Assembly: GCA_903869265.1 (NCBI GenBank)
Contig: CAIPYE010000013.1
Location: forward strand, 1-54,611
DNA: 54,611 nucleotides
Origin: an uncultured delta proteobacterium
GTDB lineage: Bacteria; Desulfobacterota; Desulfobulbia; Desulfobulbales; Desulfurivibrionaceae
Reading direction: 5' to 3'
Positions 1 to 7,839 of the stretch are shown piece by piece. Numbering within the stretch: the first letter of the stretch is position 1; each line of letters opens with the position of its first letter. A model generated the notes under the pieces. That model did no database searches. It had not been told where the DNA came from and saw only the letters and a list, made by a program, of their open reading frames with translations. Made by a program: the position numbers and the translations under genes.

Positions 1-87
1 CAGCCACCGGTCCTTGGGGTGAAATTTTTTGGTGAGCAGATATGTAGCAATGGGGATAATCGCCAGTAAGATCAGTAATTGTGTCAT
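1..87 (-). CDS. N-terminal fragment of a small membrane protein
   Basis: The ATG is at 87-85 on the minus strand and is preceded by a good Shine-Dalgarno (AGGAG, 8 bases upstream). The 29 visible residues begin MTQLLILLAIIPIATYLL, one hydrophobic membrane segment, followed by a basic stretch (TKKFHPKDRW). The gene runs off the left edge, so no family can be named. Its upstream region carries the twin palindromes at 265-313, the only operator-like sites nearby. The start is well supported; the function is unknown. Confidence 0.55.
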   Translation of the reverse strand, partial: MTQLLILLAIIPIATYLLTKKFHPKDRWL

Positions 88-391
88 GAGCGTTCTCCTG
101 AAAATGTGTTGCCGGTTAAAATCTCAACAAGTATTTAGTTTTTTAGTAATTAGTTACATTGCATTTCCCATGCCGTTGCAGATGTGGATGCATAAGTTTG
201 TATTTTTGTAATCATTATCAAGAGGTTGTCTGTTTTTTGTCGGGATGGTTGGTGTCTGGCTTGCATTGCATAAATGCAATATAAGCGTGCAAAATGCATT
301 GCATTTATGCAATTATTGCACGGAGAAGCAGGTGCGGTTTTGTAGAGGGGGGCTTGCAGGTAGCGTGTGGATTTGCGGTAGCGGAAATGTG
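88..391. other. Intergenic region upstream of the left-edge gene
   Basis: This 304-base stretch lies between the stop of ldcA (minus) and the start of the left-edge gene (minus). It is AT-rich compared with its neighbours. It holds two exact 16-bp palindromes (265-280, 298-313) and loose half-sites such as ATTGCATTT near 161. Short ORFs here have no coding character. No convincing terminator for ldcA is visible. The region probably contains the promoter and operator of the left-edge transcription unit. Confidence 0.5.
265..313. promoter_or_regulatory. Twin 16-bp palindromes, candidate operator pair
   Basis: ATTGCATAAATGCAAT (265-280) and ATTGCATTTATGCAAT (298-313) are perfect 7+2+7 inverted repeats and exact reverse complements of one another. 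Their centres are 33 bp apart, about three helical turns. Extra TTGCA/TGCA half-sites flank and separate them (261-265, 288-298, 316-320). The geometry suits cooperative binding of two dimers on one face of the helix. The regulator is not identifiable from the window; the likely target is the minus-strand gene starting at 87. Confidence 0.5.
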
Positions 392-1309
392 TTACTGCGT
401 CATCTGTCCCAGAAGGGTGAGGCATCCTGCGGCAGAATCAAGTCGTGCCGCAACGCCCACGGGCAGGATGTGGTTTCTCTTGCCATGACCGCAGGGAAAA
501 TTGGCCCAGATGGGGATGGGGTGGTGGGCCAGCAGGTCAAGCACCCGCTGCCAGATGGTATCACGCTCTCCGCATTGGTCAAAATTTCCAAGGATAAGCC
601 CGGCGATCTGCTCCAGCCGACCCGCAGCCCAAAGATGGGTGAGCAGCCGGTCGATGCGGTAGGGCGCTTCGCCGATATCCTCCAGCACGAGAATTGTATC
701 CCGCCATTCCGGCTCCCAGGGGGTACCCAGCAGGTGGAGCAGGCTGGTCAGGTTGCCGGGCAAAAGTCTCCCGCTGGCCTTGCCGCCTTTGAGGATTTCC
801 AACCCCTTTATCTTGATCTCCGGCCTCGGTTTGCCCGTGAGCAGATTGAAAAATGCCTCCTGTGAATCGCGGTCGCTTTTGGGCAGGGTGGTGAGCATGG
901 GGCCGTGGAAGGTGATGAGTCCGGTTTTTTGCTGGATTGCGGAGAGCAGGACCGTGAGGTCGGAAAAACCGATGAGCATTTTCGGTTGCTGCCGGATAAG
1001 GTTTAGGTCCAGGTCCGGCAGGATCCGCAGGCAGCCATAGCCCCCGCGCACCGCCAGGATGGCTTTGACCTCCGGATCGCGCCAGAGTTCGTGCAGCTCG
1101 GCCAGACGCTCCTGGTCGGTTCCGGCCAGAAAATCGTTGTGGCGCAGGATGTCGCTTCGGTATCGGGTCTTGAATCCCAGCTCGGTGAGCATCTTCAGCC
1201 CAGCGCTGAAATCAGCTTCGTTGCGCACCGGCCCGGCCGGGGCGATGATACCGATGGTATCCCCTTTTTTCAGGGGGGCAGGGAGTGTGAGATTAAGTGT
1301 TGCGTTCAT
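392..1309 (-). CDS. ldcA: LD-carboxypeptidase (peptidase family S66)
   Basis: A 305-aa S66-family serine peptidase, which trims the terminal D-Ala from tetrapeptide stems during murein recycling; MccF-type immunity proteins share the fold. The family triad can be placed: nucleophile Ser116 in IGFSDLT, Glu210 in LVLEDIGEAPYR, and His275 in FPCGHG. The RGGYG motif (about 88-92) is also present. The reading frame continues upstream over coaX without a stop, but homology begins at the ATG at 1309 (MNATLNLTLP), which overlaps the end of coaX by 17 bases, so the two are probably translationally coupled. No signal peptide is seen, consistent with a cytoplasmic enzyme. Confidence 0.88.
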   Translation of the reverse strand: MNATLNLTLPAPLKKGDTIGIIAPAGPVRNEADFSAGLKMLTELGFKTRYRSDILRHNDFLAGTDQERLAELHELWRDPEVKAILAVRGGYGCLRILPDLDLNLIRQQPKMLIGFSDLTVLLSAIQQKTGLITFHGPMLTTLPKSDRDSQEAFFNLLTGKPRPEIKIKGLEILKGGKASGRLLPGNLTSLLHLLGTPWEPEWRDTILVLEDIGEAPYRIDRLLTHLWAAGRLEQIAGLILGNFDQCGERDTIWQRVLDLLAHHPIPIWANFPCGHGKRNHILPVGVAARLDSAAGCLTLLGQMTQ

Positions 1310-2066
1310 GGAGCAGCTGCAGTCCGTTGAGGGTGAGCATGGGATCAACGTGATCAATGCTGGTGGTGTACGGGGCGATGAGGGCGGCCATGCCGCCGGT
1401 CGCCACCGTCTGCGGCATGGTCGGGGCCATCTGCTCCCGCAGTCGGCGAATAAGACCGTCCACCATGCCGCCGTAACCGAAGAGGATGCCCGACTTGATC
1501 GCGGCCACGGTATTGGTGCCGATGGGTGCGGCGGGCGGGGTGGAGATGTCAACCTGGGGCAGCTTGGCTGTGCGGCTGCCCAAAGCCTCCATGGCAATGG
1601 ACAACCCCGGGGCGATGGCGCCGCCCAGGTATTCGCCGGAGGCGGAAACGCAGTCCCAGGTGATGGCGGTGCCGAAATCAACGACAATGAGGGCGCATTT
1701 AAATTTTTCATAGGCAGCCACACCATTGACCAGACGGTCGGCGCCGATCTCCGCTGGGTTGTCGATAAGCACCTCCATGCCGGTCTGCACGGTATCCGTA
1801 CCCACCACCAGCGGGGTGGTGTGTAGGTAGCGGGTGGCAAAGGCTGCCCAGGCGGCCTGCATCGTCGGCACCACGCTGGAGATGATCGTGTCGGATATAT
1901 CGTTGAAGCGGAGGCCTTCCATGGTGAAAAGGGTATGGAAGATGGCGGCCAGTTCATCCACCGTGCTGCCCTTGTCGGTTTTCACCCGCCAGTGACAGCG
2001 CAGCGTCGGGCCGGTGAAAACGCCGATCACCATGTGGGTATTGCCGATGTCAACTGCCAGCAGCAT
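1293..2066 (-). CDS. coaX: Type III pantothenate kinase
   Basis: A 257-aa CoaX-type kinase that phosphorylates pantothenate, the first step of CoA synthesis, with the ASKHA fold. Visible motifs are the N-terminal phosphate loop DIGNTH (6-11), the pantothenate/dimer motif IGADRLVN, and DFGTAITWD (about 130-138). CoaX enzymes are typically insensitive to CoA feedback and need a monovalent cation. The start at 2066 has AAGGAG seven bases upstream. It is the first gene of a two-gene unit with ldcA. Length and motifs are normal for the family. Confidence 0.93.
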   Translation of the reverse strand: MLLAVDIGNTHMVIGVFTGPTLRCHWRVKTDKGSTVDELAAIFHTLFTMEGLRFNDISDTIISSVVPTMQAAWAAFATRYLHTTPLVVGTDTVQTGMEVLIDNPAEIGADRLVNGVAAYEKFKCALIVVDFGTAITWDCVSASGEYLGGAIAPGLSIAMEALGSRTAKLPQVDISTPPAAPIGTNTVAAIKSGILFGYGGMVDGLIRRLREQMAPTMPQTVATGGMAALIAPYTTSIDHVDPMLTLNGLQLLHERNT

Positions 2067-2251
2067 AGCCGACTCCTTGGTTGTGGTGAGGAAAGCTGTT
2101 GCGAATTTTTTAAATGTACCAGAGATTGAGCCAGGCTGTCCATGCTCTTGGTAGCCTGGTAAAAACTTTGCTTATACAGTAATGATTGACAGATTCCGGT
2201 TTGGGAACAAGAATATACGGCATGCTGTCTGTTCCCTAAGGAGGGAGTCCA

Positions 2252-2578
2252 ATGAGCGAATATATCCAGGTTGCCACCATGGTCGCCACCGAGAAGGAGG
2301 CCGGGGCCATTGCCGGATTGCTGGTCGAGCAGCGGCTGGCTGCCTGTGTTCAGGTGATCGGACCCATGACCAGCCATTACCGCTGGCAGGGAAAGATCGA
2401 AACGGCGGGGGAATATCTCTGTCTTGCCAAAAGCCGTGCAACGCTTTATCCTGAGATTGAGGCGGCGATTAAGTCGATCCATCCCTATGAGGTTGCCGAG
2501 ATTATCGCCACGCCGATAATTGTCGGGAGTAAAGAGTATCTGTCCTGGCTGACCGCCGAAGTCAAGGAGCCTGCTTGA
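2252..2578 (+). CDS. cutA: CutA1-type divalent cation tolerance protein
   Basis: A 108-aa CutA1 protein, a small cytoplasmic trimer of ferredoxin-like fold, historically linked to copper tolerance but of unclear biochemical role. Family signatures are ATxxxxEAxAIAxLLVEQRLAACVQ near the N-terminus, Y-R-W-Q-G-K-I at about 48-54, and HPYEVAEI near 77-84. A strong AAGGAGGG Shine-Dalgarno precedes the ATG. A TTGACA box at 2186 and the inverted repeat GGGAACA/TGTTCCC (2203-2236) lie just upstream. The next gene overlaps its stop codon. Confidence 0.92.
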   Translation: MSEYIQVATMVATEKEAGAIAGLLVEQRLAACVQVIGPMTSHYRWQGKIETAGEYLCLAKSRATLYPEIEAAIKSIHPYEVAEIIATPIIVGSKEYLSWLTAEVKEPA

Positions 2579-2787
2579 GTATGGATGGGGAGCAGCCGAA
2601 AAAGGCGGGTCGTCGTCGAAATCCCAAGGAGTTTCAGTGCCATTGCTGTCGGCAGAAATTGCCTTTTTGCTGGAACTGTCCCTGCGGCTTTCAGATCTGC
2701 GATGACTGTTTCAAGGAAAATATGTGGACCATCAGCAATGGCCCGACCTGGGTCTGCCCGGATTGCGGCAGGATACGGATGATGTGA
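2575..2787 (+). CDS. Small zinc-ribbon-like protein
   Basis: About 70 residues with paired cysteines: CHCC (22-25), CWNCPCGFQICDDC (32-45) and CPDC near the C-terminus. This is a treble-clef or double zinc-ribbon pattern, with a basic N-terminus (KKAGRRRNPK). The family is not recognised; metal binding is inferred from the Cys spacing. The start may be the TTG at 2575, which overlaps the cutA stop by four bases and lies five bases after AAGGAG, or the ATG two codons later at 2581. Coupling to cutA suggests co-expression but does not prove a shared role. Confidence 0.7.
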   Translation: MSMDGEQPKKAGRRRNPKEFQCHCCRQKLPFCWNCPCGFQICDDCFKENMWTISNGPTWVCPDCGRIRMM

Positions 2788-2840
2788 TTTGTGTCTGCAC
2801 TTGAGTACGGAACAAGGGGTGTCCTGAAAAAAATGGGGGG

Positions 2841-3200
2841 ATGAGCATGGAGAATCAGCGGGAAAGCAGGCGGTGCCGTAGGTTTCCGGTGAAGGATGGA
2901 GTGATTGCCCTCGATTCCGTGTATGGCGAGATCATCGACGTGAGCTTCGGCGGATTGTCCTTCAGGTACACGGCTTATGACGACATGACCACGGAGCCTG
3001 CGGAGTTCGGTATCATCTTTGGCGGGGAGGAACTCTTCTTTGACAATATCCCCCTCACCAATGTCTGTGACATTGTCATGGATGAAAAGGCTGGAGGAGG
3101 GGGTGAAGTCAGGCGACGGGGCATGGCCTTTGGCGATCTTGTCCCGGAGCAGGTAATAGTCCTGGCCCGGTTTATCAGGCAATTTTCCCTGGGAAAATAA
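2841..3200 (+). CDS. PilZ-domain protein (probable c-di-GMP binder)
   Basis: A 119-aa single-domain protein. It carries both halves of the PilZ c-di-GMP signature: an arginine-rich N-terminal RRCRRF (about 10-15) and the D-x-S-x-x-G motif as DVSFGG (about 33-38). The rest is predicted beta-strand, ending in a helix. Stand-alone PilZ proteins act as c-di-GMP-responsive adaptors for motility, secretion or polysaccharide export. The ATG at 2841 follows a G-rich run; the ATG at 2847 is an alternative. No diguanylate cyclase gene lies in the window. Confidence 0.8.
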   Translation: MSMENQRESRRCRRFPVKDGVIALDSVYGEIIDVSFGGLSFRYTAYDDMTTEPAEFGIIFGGEELFFDNIPLTNVCDIVMDEKAGGGGEVRRRGMAFGDLVPEQVIVLARFIRQFSLGK

Positions 3201-3230
3201 AGAGAGAGATTGTTGGCGGCGAGACGCCAT

Positions 3231-3704
3231 TCATCGAGATACGGCTTGCGGTACTCCAGTTGCATGCCTGGTCAGATATCGGTCCAGCTGATTGGCAAAC
3301 GCCTGGAGATGCACCTTGCTCAAGGGGGATGGCCCGCCGGTAATGGCGCCGGTTGAGCGTATTTCATCCATGAAGTCCCGGCGCGCCAGGTGTTCCTGGA
3401 TGGTGTCGGGCGTATAGAGTGTGCCCCGAGGATTCAGGGCGGTTGCCGAGGCCGCGACCACCTCGGCCGCAAGGGGAATATCTGCGGTGATCACCAGATC
3501 GCCTGGGGCAAGGCTGTCGATGATCCGGGCATCTGCGACATTGAAGCCTGACGCGACCTGCACCGTTTTGATAAAGGGTGAGCGCGGGATTTTTAGGCCG
3601 TGGTTTGCCACCAGAATACTCTCGATCCGCATCCGGTCTGCTGCTCGGAACAGAATCTCCTTTACTGGGCCGGGGCAGGCATCGGCGTCAATCCAAATGC
3701 GCAT
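3231..3704 (-). CDS. YaiI/YqxD family protein (UPF0178, DUF188)
   Basis: A 157-aa member of the conserved YaiI/YqxD family. The diagnostic N-terminal motif is WIDADACPGPVKEI, and the family segments FNVADARI and DLVITADIPLA are present, as is the Gly-Pro-rich C-terminal patch TGGPSPLS. The fold is PIN-like (NYN), suggesting a nuclease or RNA role, but no activity is established. It is convergent with the PilZ gene, with 30 bases between stops. It lies downstream of the lipoprotein gene and a large hairpin (3731-3778). Confidence 0.88.
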   Translation of the reverse strand: MRIWIDADACPGPVKEILFRAADRMRIESILVANHGLKIPRSPFIKTVQVASGFNVADARIIDSLAPGDLVITADIPLAAEVVAASATALNPRGTLYTPDTIQEHLARRDFMDEIRSTGAITGGPSPLSKVHLQAFANQLDRYLTRHATGVPQAVSR

Positions 3705-3730
3705 GGTCTAGGTCTGGCCCTTTTTCCCAT

Positions 3731-3778
3731 GATGTCCGGGGCACCATTCCGTTTTGTGGAATATCGTCCCCGAACATC
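3731..3778 (-). repeat. Imperfect palindrome between lipoprotein and yaiI genes
   Basis: The arms GATGTCCGGGG (3731-3741) and CCCCGAACATC (3768-3778) form an 11-pair stem when read on the minus strand, with one G-U pair; on the plus strand that position is a C/A mismatch. An inner ATTCC/GGAAT stem sits inside. No T-tract follows in the minus direction, so it is not a clear terminator. It may be a 3'-end processing or stabilising hairpin of the lipoprotein transcript. Confidence 0.5.
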
Positions 3779-3804
3779 GTCCGTCTGGAATATCCCGCAG
3801 GGGA

Positions 3805-4266
3805 TTATTTTTGAATCACCCACCTGCCGTCATTGTCTCTGCAAGCCGTGGAGACCACCTTTTCCGGGCGTCCGTCCACGGTGGCGAGAATTTCAGCCTC
3901 ACGGCATACCTGGCCGGACGGCTGCGTGTAAGCAGGTTTGGGCGTTACGGAGTATGAGCGATTGGTGTCCGGGTTGACCCATTGGGTGCGCTGATGGGAA
4001 GGCGAACTCTCGTATACCTGATTGAGTTGCGCCTGGTCGTATTTGTCCATCTCGTTACCAATGATATAGCCGAGCATGCCGCCCACTGCCGCGCCGAGCA
4101 GGGTTCCTTTGGTGTTGTGGCCGATGGCCTGGCCGACGATGGCGCCAGTTGCCGCGCCGATGGCCCCACCGCTTGCTCCCTTCGAGGTATTGGTGGCGCA
4201 CCCGGAGGTGATCAGCATGAAAATAATCGCCATTGCTGCCATCTGTAGTCCATGTTTTTTCTGCAT
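3805..4266 (-). CDS. Glycine-zipper outer-membrane lipoprotein
   Basis: A 153-aa lipoprotein precursor. The signal peptide ends in a lipobox (LITSGC, Cys23). A glycine-zipper stretch follows (about 32-70, repeated GxxxG spacing: GGAIGAATGAIVGQAIG and GAAVGGMLGYIIG), as in the rickettsial 17-kDa antigen/SlyB-like family. A C-terminal soluble domain begins near ERTQW-like sequence and contains a conserved-looking Cys pair. Envelope integrity is the usual inferred role. The ATG at 4266 has AAGGAG upstream, and a sigma-70-like promoter lies at 4399-4427. Confidence 0.8.
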   Translation of the reverse strand: MQKKHGLQMAAMAIIFMLITSGCATNTSKGASGGAIGAATGAIVGQAIGHNTKGTLLGAAVGGMLGYIIGNEMDKYDQAQLNQVYESSPSHQRTQWVNPDTNRSYSVTPKPAYTQPSGQVCREAEILATVDGRPEKVVSTACRDNDGRWVIQK

Positions 4267-4398
4267 TATGCTCTCCTTATCTTGTTGAGTTTTCTGTTTG
4301 GTTAAGGTCTCAAGCCGAAGCAGGGATAGTCTCCCGTTCGAGGCGCTTGCCTGTTTTGCACAGGAATAAGCAATAGAGGCTGTTGCTATGTTGTTAAA

Positions 4399-4427
4399 AG
4401 CATATAACGCTTAACGTCAAACGTCAA
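4399..4427 (-). promoter_or_regulatory. Sigma-70-like promoter of the glycine-zipper lipoprotein
   Basis: On the minus strand, TTGACG (4427-4422) and TATGCT (4404-4399) are separated by exactly 17 bases. This lies about 130 bases upstream of the lipoprotein start and 14 bases beyond the end of thiD. The box matches are good but untested. Confidence 0.55.
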
Positions 4428-4440
4428 TGGTGAGCGAGAG

Positions 4441-5295
4441 TCAAACCTTGCCCTGAAAGAGATGGTGGGCCAGCGGGCCTTTACCTCTGCCAAGGGTAAG
4501 GTTGGCGCTCTGCCGCAGGACGGTATCAATGAAGGCCACTGCCTTGAAAAAAGCATCTTGGTCGTTGCCGTGGAGCAGATGGTAGGCACCAAAGGCGGAG
4601 GCAAAGGTGCAGCCGGTGCCATGGGTGTTTTTGGTGGCGATCCGCGCATGTTTGGCCGTGGAAATCTCTTGGCCTGATCCTTGTCTGAGGATCAGGAAAT
4701 CCTCCACCTCATCGGCCTGTTCCTGGATATGCCCTCCGGTGAGCGCAATGGCCCGCAGCTTAGGGTAGCAGGCAAGCAGGGCGGTTGCTGCTTCCACGGC
4801 TTCCTGGGGAGTTTCAAGACTTCGCTTGGTCAGGAGCGCCAGTTCAGGGAGGTTGGGGGTGAGGATCGTGGCAACGTTGAGCAGGGCTTGCAGGCCTGTA
4901 TTTCGTGCCGTTTTTTGGAAAAGTTCATGCCCGTCGCTGGCCATAAACACTGGGTCGCAGATGATTTCTCCTGAAAAATCGTGCAGAGCTTCGGCTATTG
5001 CTCCGGCGATTTCGTCGGTGCCAAGCATCCCGGTTTTGATGTGGCTGACAGGCAGATCGGCCAGAACCAGTTGGATCTGGTTTTTGACAAACGCAGGAGC
5101 TATAGGCAGATAAGAGGAAACGCCGAAGCTGTTTTGGGCGGTGAGGCAGGTGATCGCCGCCCCACCATAAACCCCGATGGCGGTGAAGGTTTTTAGGTCC
5201 GCCTGGATGCCGGCGCCGCCCGAAGGATCGGAACCGGCAATGCTCAGGATCGCCCGCGAGGCATGCCGATCCGGGAGATTGACTTCCGTTGCCAT
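4441..5295 (-). CDS. thiD: Hydroxymethylpyrimidine/phosphomethylpyrimidine kinase
   Basis: A 284-aa ribokinase-fold enzyme that phosphorylates HMP and then HMP-P to give the pyrimidine half of thiamine. It shows the ThiD N-terminal signature AGSDPSGGAGIQADLKTF and the C-terminal anion-hole motif HGTGCTFASA, with the catalytic Cys characteristic of HMP kinases. DPVFMASDGH and LTPNLPE match the family core. The ORF is open upstream, but homology begins near the ATG at 5295, 14 bases after the FKBP stop, so the pair looks co-transcribed. No other thi gene or TPP riboswitch is present here. Confidence 0.92.
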   Translation of the reverse strand: MATEVNLPDRHASRAILSIAGSDPSGGAGIQADLKTFTAIGVYGGAAITCLTAQNSFGVSSYLPIAPAFVKNQIQLVLADLPVSHIKTGMLGTDEIAGAIAEALHDFSGEIICDPVFMASDGHELFQKTARNTGLQALLNVATILTPNLPELALLTKRSLETPQEAVEAATALLACYPKLRAIALTGGHIQEQADEVEDFLILRQGSGQEISTAKHARIATKNTHGTGCTFASAFGAYHLLHGNDQDAFFKAVAFIDTVLRQSANLTLGRGKGPLAHHLFQGKV

Positions 5296-5309
5296 GTGGA
5301 GAATGCCGT

Positions 5310-5828
5310 TCAGGCGCAACCGCAGCTGCGGTTCGGGGTGCAGCCGCCTGTGTTGCCTGTGCCGCAACCGCAGCCAGCGGTCTCGGTGACAGGGGTGTCG
5401 ATGGAGAGCAGGGTGATCTGATAGGTGATATCCTGGCCTGCCAGCGGGTGATTGAAGTCAACGGTCATTGTGTCTGCATCAACCGCAAGCACCGTGGCCG
5501 GAACCTTGTGCTGCTGTCCATCATGTTCCATATCCATGCCGAGGATCATCCCCGGGGCGATGGGCTGGTCGGCAAACCCCTGACGGCTCACGGTCATGAC
5601 CAGGTCTTCGTTTTTCAGGCCATAGGCGTCCTTGGCCGCAACGGTGAGGCTCTTGGTTTCCTTGACTGCCATGCCCAGCAACGCCTGCTCAAAGGCGGGC
5701 AGCACCCCGCCACTTCCCATCTGGAATTGCAGGGGGCCGGTATCCTGGGAGGAATCAAATTTTTCACCGGTGGACAGAAGTCCATCGTAGACAATGGTGA
5801 CTGTGTCGTTTTCGGAAACTCGCTGCAT
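5310..5828 (-). CDS. SlyD-like FKBP peptidyl-prolyl isomerase
   Basis: A 172-aa protein: a FKBP core (TIVYDGLLSTGEKFDSS near the N-terminus; GVLPAFEQALLGM) interrupted by an insert-in-flap chaperone domain (about 70-125), as in SlyD. It ends in a cysteine-rich tail with GCGCGTGNTGGC and SCGCA, a likely Ni/Zn-binding site analogous to the metal-binding tail of SlyD. SlyD assists nickel delivery to [NiFe] hydrogenase via HypB in E. coli, so a similar role for the island 30 kb away is a reasonable inference. The start at 5828 is chosen for its AAGGAG at nine bases; the frame is open further upstream. Confidence 0.88.
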   Translation of the reverse strand: MQRVSENDTVTIVYDGLLSTGEKFDSSQDTGPLQFQMGSGGVLPAFEQALLGMAVKETKSLTVAAKDAYGLKNEDLVMTVSRQGFADQPIAPGMILGMDMEHDGQQHKVPATVLAVDADTMTVDFNHPLAGQDITYQITLLSIDTPVTETAGCGCGTGNTGGCTPNRSCGCA

Positions 5829-5881
5829 GATGTGCTGCTCCTTACTCGTATATAGCGGTAATGTTGATGGCAGGGGGTGGA

Positions 5882-6103
5882 TCAAGATTGACCATGGAAC
5901 AGCCACCACTTGAGTCCAAGCAGCAGCAATGGAGCCAGATGAAACAGGAGGTCAAAGATGTCAATCGGCCGAGTGAGCTGACCGTTTTTCAGCATGAGGA
6001 TTTTTTCCACCACATGCGGCATGGGGTGAAACGGTGCCAGCAGCATGAAGATCGCAAAAACGATCAGAACCGGAAATGGAAGTTGGTCGAGGAATTGGAA
6101 CAT
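5882..6103 (-). CDS. Small two-helix inner-membrane protein
   Basis: A 73-aa protein with two hydrophobic helices (about 9-24 and 50-68) joined by a short loop containing a Pro-Ile-Asp-Ile-Phe-Asp stretch. The pattern is that of a conserved small membrane protein of unknown function. It starts two bases after the stop of the upstream 500-aa gene, so translational coupling is very likely. No catalytic or metal-binding motif is visible. Confidence 0.68.
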   Translation of the reverse strand: MFQFLDQLPFPVLIVFAIFMLLAPFHPMPHVVEKILMLKNGQLTRPIDIFDLLFHLAPLLLLGLKWWLFHGQS

Positions 6104-6105
6104 GC

Positions 6106-7608
6106 TCAGCTTTTGTTGCTTTCCAGATTTGCGGTGCGCACTTCCAGCTTGGCGATAAGACGTCCCACCGTGGTCTTGTGTGCTGGGGAGGGCTTCTCGT
6201 CCTTGTCATCGGTGCTGCAATCGGTGGTCTCAAAGCCGTACAACAGCTTTTCGAGTCGGGAGCCGTAAGTGCCTATGGTTTCTTTGGCCGTAAGAAAGAG
6301 GCCTTCGTAGGGAAAGGGTTTTTCGAAATCGCAGAGTTTGGCGTCGATGAATTTGTGCAACCTGGCAACATCCTTCCTGGAGTTGCCATAGTAAATTTCG
6401 CAGGTGTTGAGAAGATCGATGAGGATTTGGTGCAGGTCTTCGGATTTTATGGCCTTTTGGCCTCCAGCGGCGCTGAAAAGCAGTTTGACGGCCCGCACAA
6501 AGCCCTTTAGCCCCATGAAAAAATCGGCGGTTTTTTCGGCGGCAATAGTGTTTGGGTTGATCGGTGAGCCTGGTGCGTTTATCTGGCGTTTCAGCTCAGG
6601 GAGGATGGTGTTTTTCATGGTGTAATGGAAGGTCCGCGTTTCCTCCAAGACGATGGGAAGAAACTGGATCTGCTTGAGGCTCTGCGCCTTGTTTCGAAGA
6701 CCGACCAGATTTCTGGAAAGGCTGGCGGCAATGGCTTCAATTTGTGCCAAAATCACTGGGGCTGGTGTTTCCCGCAGGTCGGCCAATTCTTGTTGGGCCT
6801 TGTCCACCACAGAAATCTCTCCCGGAAGATTTTTCAGGAAAAATTCAATGAATTCCTTGAGCTGGTCGGTGGCGGCCATTGCTATCTGAAGATTGTGTTC
6901 GACGATGGCTCGGGCGAGTCCGGAGAGGCTGTTCAGGTCGATATGGCGGATTCGTTTTTCCAGATCAATGGCCTGAGTGTGATAGCCATGCAGGCTGGGC
7001 GTGTCGCCTTGGTCGCCTTCGTCTTTGACCATGCGGTAGAAATTATACCCCTCATCCACCATTGCTCCGGTTCGTCTGCCGAGTTCCCTGGCCAGGGGGA
7101 GGAGCCCACGCACCGAAAGCCTTTCTCGAAAGGCTTTGTCCGCGTCGAGCAAAAGGGTGGTCTGGTCTCGCCATTTTTTCACGGTGTTCTGATAAGTGGC
7201 ACATTCCTGCACGATCTTTTGCGCCTGGCCGAGAGCCTTGTGGGGCTGGATGGTTTTGCGACGGATATCGATATCCAGGGCGCCCAGCTCGTTTTCACAT
7301 TTTTCAATGTGCTTGAGGATTTTTGCTGCCTTTTGGGGGAGCTGATCCCTGACCTCGGCAATGGTGTCCGGCAGACCGAGAAAGCCCAGGATGTGGCCGT
7401 AATTGTTGAAATTGCAATCTTGCCACTGGGCCACGCGGGGATCGGCGGAGAGGGTGAGCGTCTCTTTTTTCTGCGCGGCCAGAGCCTCTTTTGCCTGACT
7501 GATAACGCTTTCGGCTTGGGCAAGCGTGGCAGGCGGGTTTTGGCCTGTCCCTGCGGGGGGCTGGTCAAGTTTTGGCTGTATGGAGACAAAGGGCTCGGGT
7601 GTGATCAT
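6106..7608 (-). CDS. Unrecognised helical cytoplasmic protein
   Basis: About 500 residues, almost entirely predicted helix, with charged coiled-coil-like stretches (around 110-170 and 270-310). There is a Pro/Gln-rich N-terminus and a Lys/Asp/Glu-rich linker near the C-terminus (DDKDEKPSPAHK). No signal peptide, membrane segment or catalytic motif is seen and no family is recognised. The start is uncertain: the ATG at 7608 lacks a strong Shine-Dalgarno, while a TTG at 7665 has GGAAAG seven bases upstream and would add a hydrophobic 19-residue N-terminus. It is paired with the downstream small membrane protein. Confidence 0.7.
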   Translation of the reverse strand: MITPEPFVSIQPKLDQPPAGTGQNPPATLAQAESVISQAKEALAAQKKETLTLSADPRVAQWQDCNFNNYGHILGFLGLPDTIAEVRDQLPQKAAKILKHIEKCENELGALDIDIRRKTIQPHKALGQAQKIVQECATYQNTVKKWRDQTTLLLDADKAFRERLSVRGLLPLARELGRRTGAMVDEGYNFYRMVKDEGDQGDTPSLHGYHTQAIDLEKRIRHIDLNSLSGLARAIVEHNLQIAMAATDQLKEFIEFFLKNLPGEISVVDKAQQELADLRETPAPVILAQIEAIAASLSRNLVGLRNKAQSLKQIQFLPIVLEETRTFHYTMKNTILPELKRQINAPGSPINPNTIAAEKTADFFMGLKGFVRAVKLLFSAAGGQKAIKSEDLHQILIDLLNTCEIYYGNSRKDVARLHKFIDAKLCDFEKPFPYEGLFLTAKETIGTYGSRLEKLLYGFETTDCSTDDKDEKPSPAHKTTVGRLIAKLEVRTANLESNKS

Positions 7609-7789
7609 GTCTTGCAGTTTTACCGGGGTTGAAAAATAAAGAAAAAGAAAGATTGCTGCACCCAATGGCGATCTTTCCGCACGGAGCAGGAAACCTAAAA
7701 AAATAGTCTTTTTTCTAAGGATATGCTACTTTATTTTTTTTCAATTTTTGGACCAGGTGTTTTGGGATGCCTGCCATTGCCGCAACCAC

Positions 7790-7818
7790 TTGACAAGATA
7801 GAAAGATAGGCATATTTT
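7790..7818 (+). promoter_or_regulatory. Sigma-70-like promoter for the 57-aa protein-hisI-hisG unit
   Basis: A consensus TTGACA at 7790-7795, a 17-base spacer, and TATTTT at 7813-7818. The start point would fall near 7825, about 15 bases before the ATG at 7840. The transcript then runs through hisI and hisG. Confidence 0.65.
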
Positions 7819-7839
7819 GCGTGTTTTTCAGGTGGCGAA

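Noticed and set aside
265-313. ARG boxes for ArgR
   Set aside because: ARG boxes are TGAAT-N4-ATTCA with 3-bp tandem spacing. These palindromes have a 2-bp centre, TGCAT arms and 33-bp spacing.
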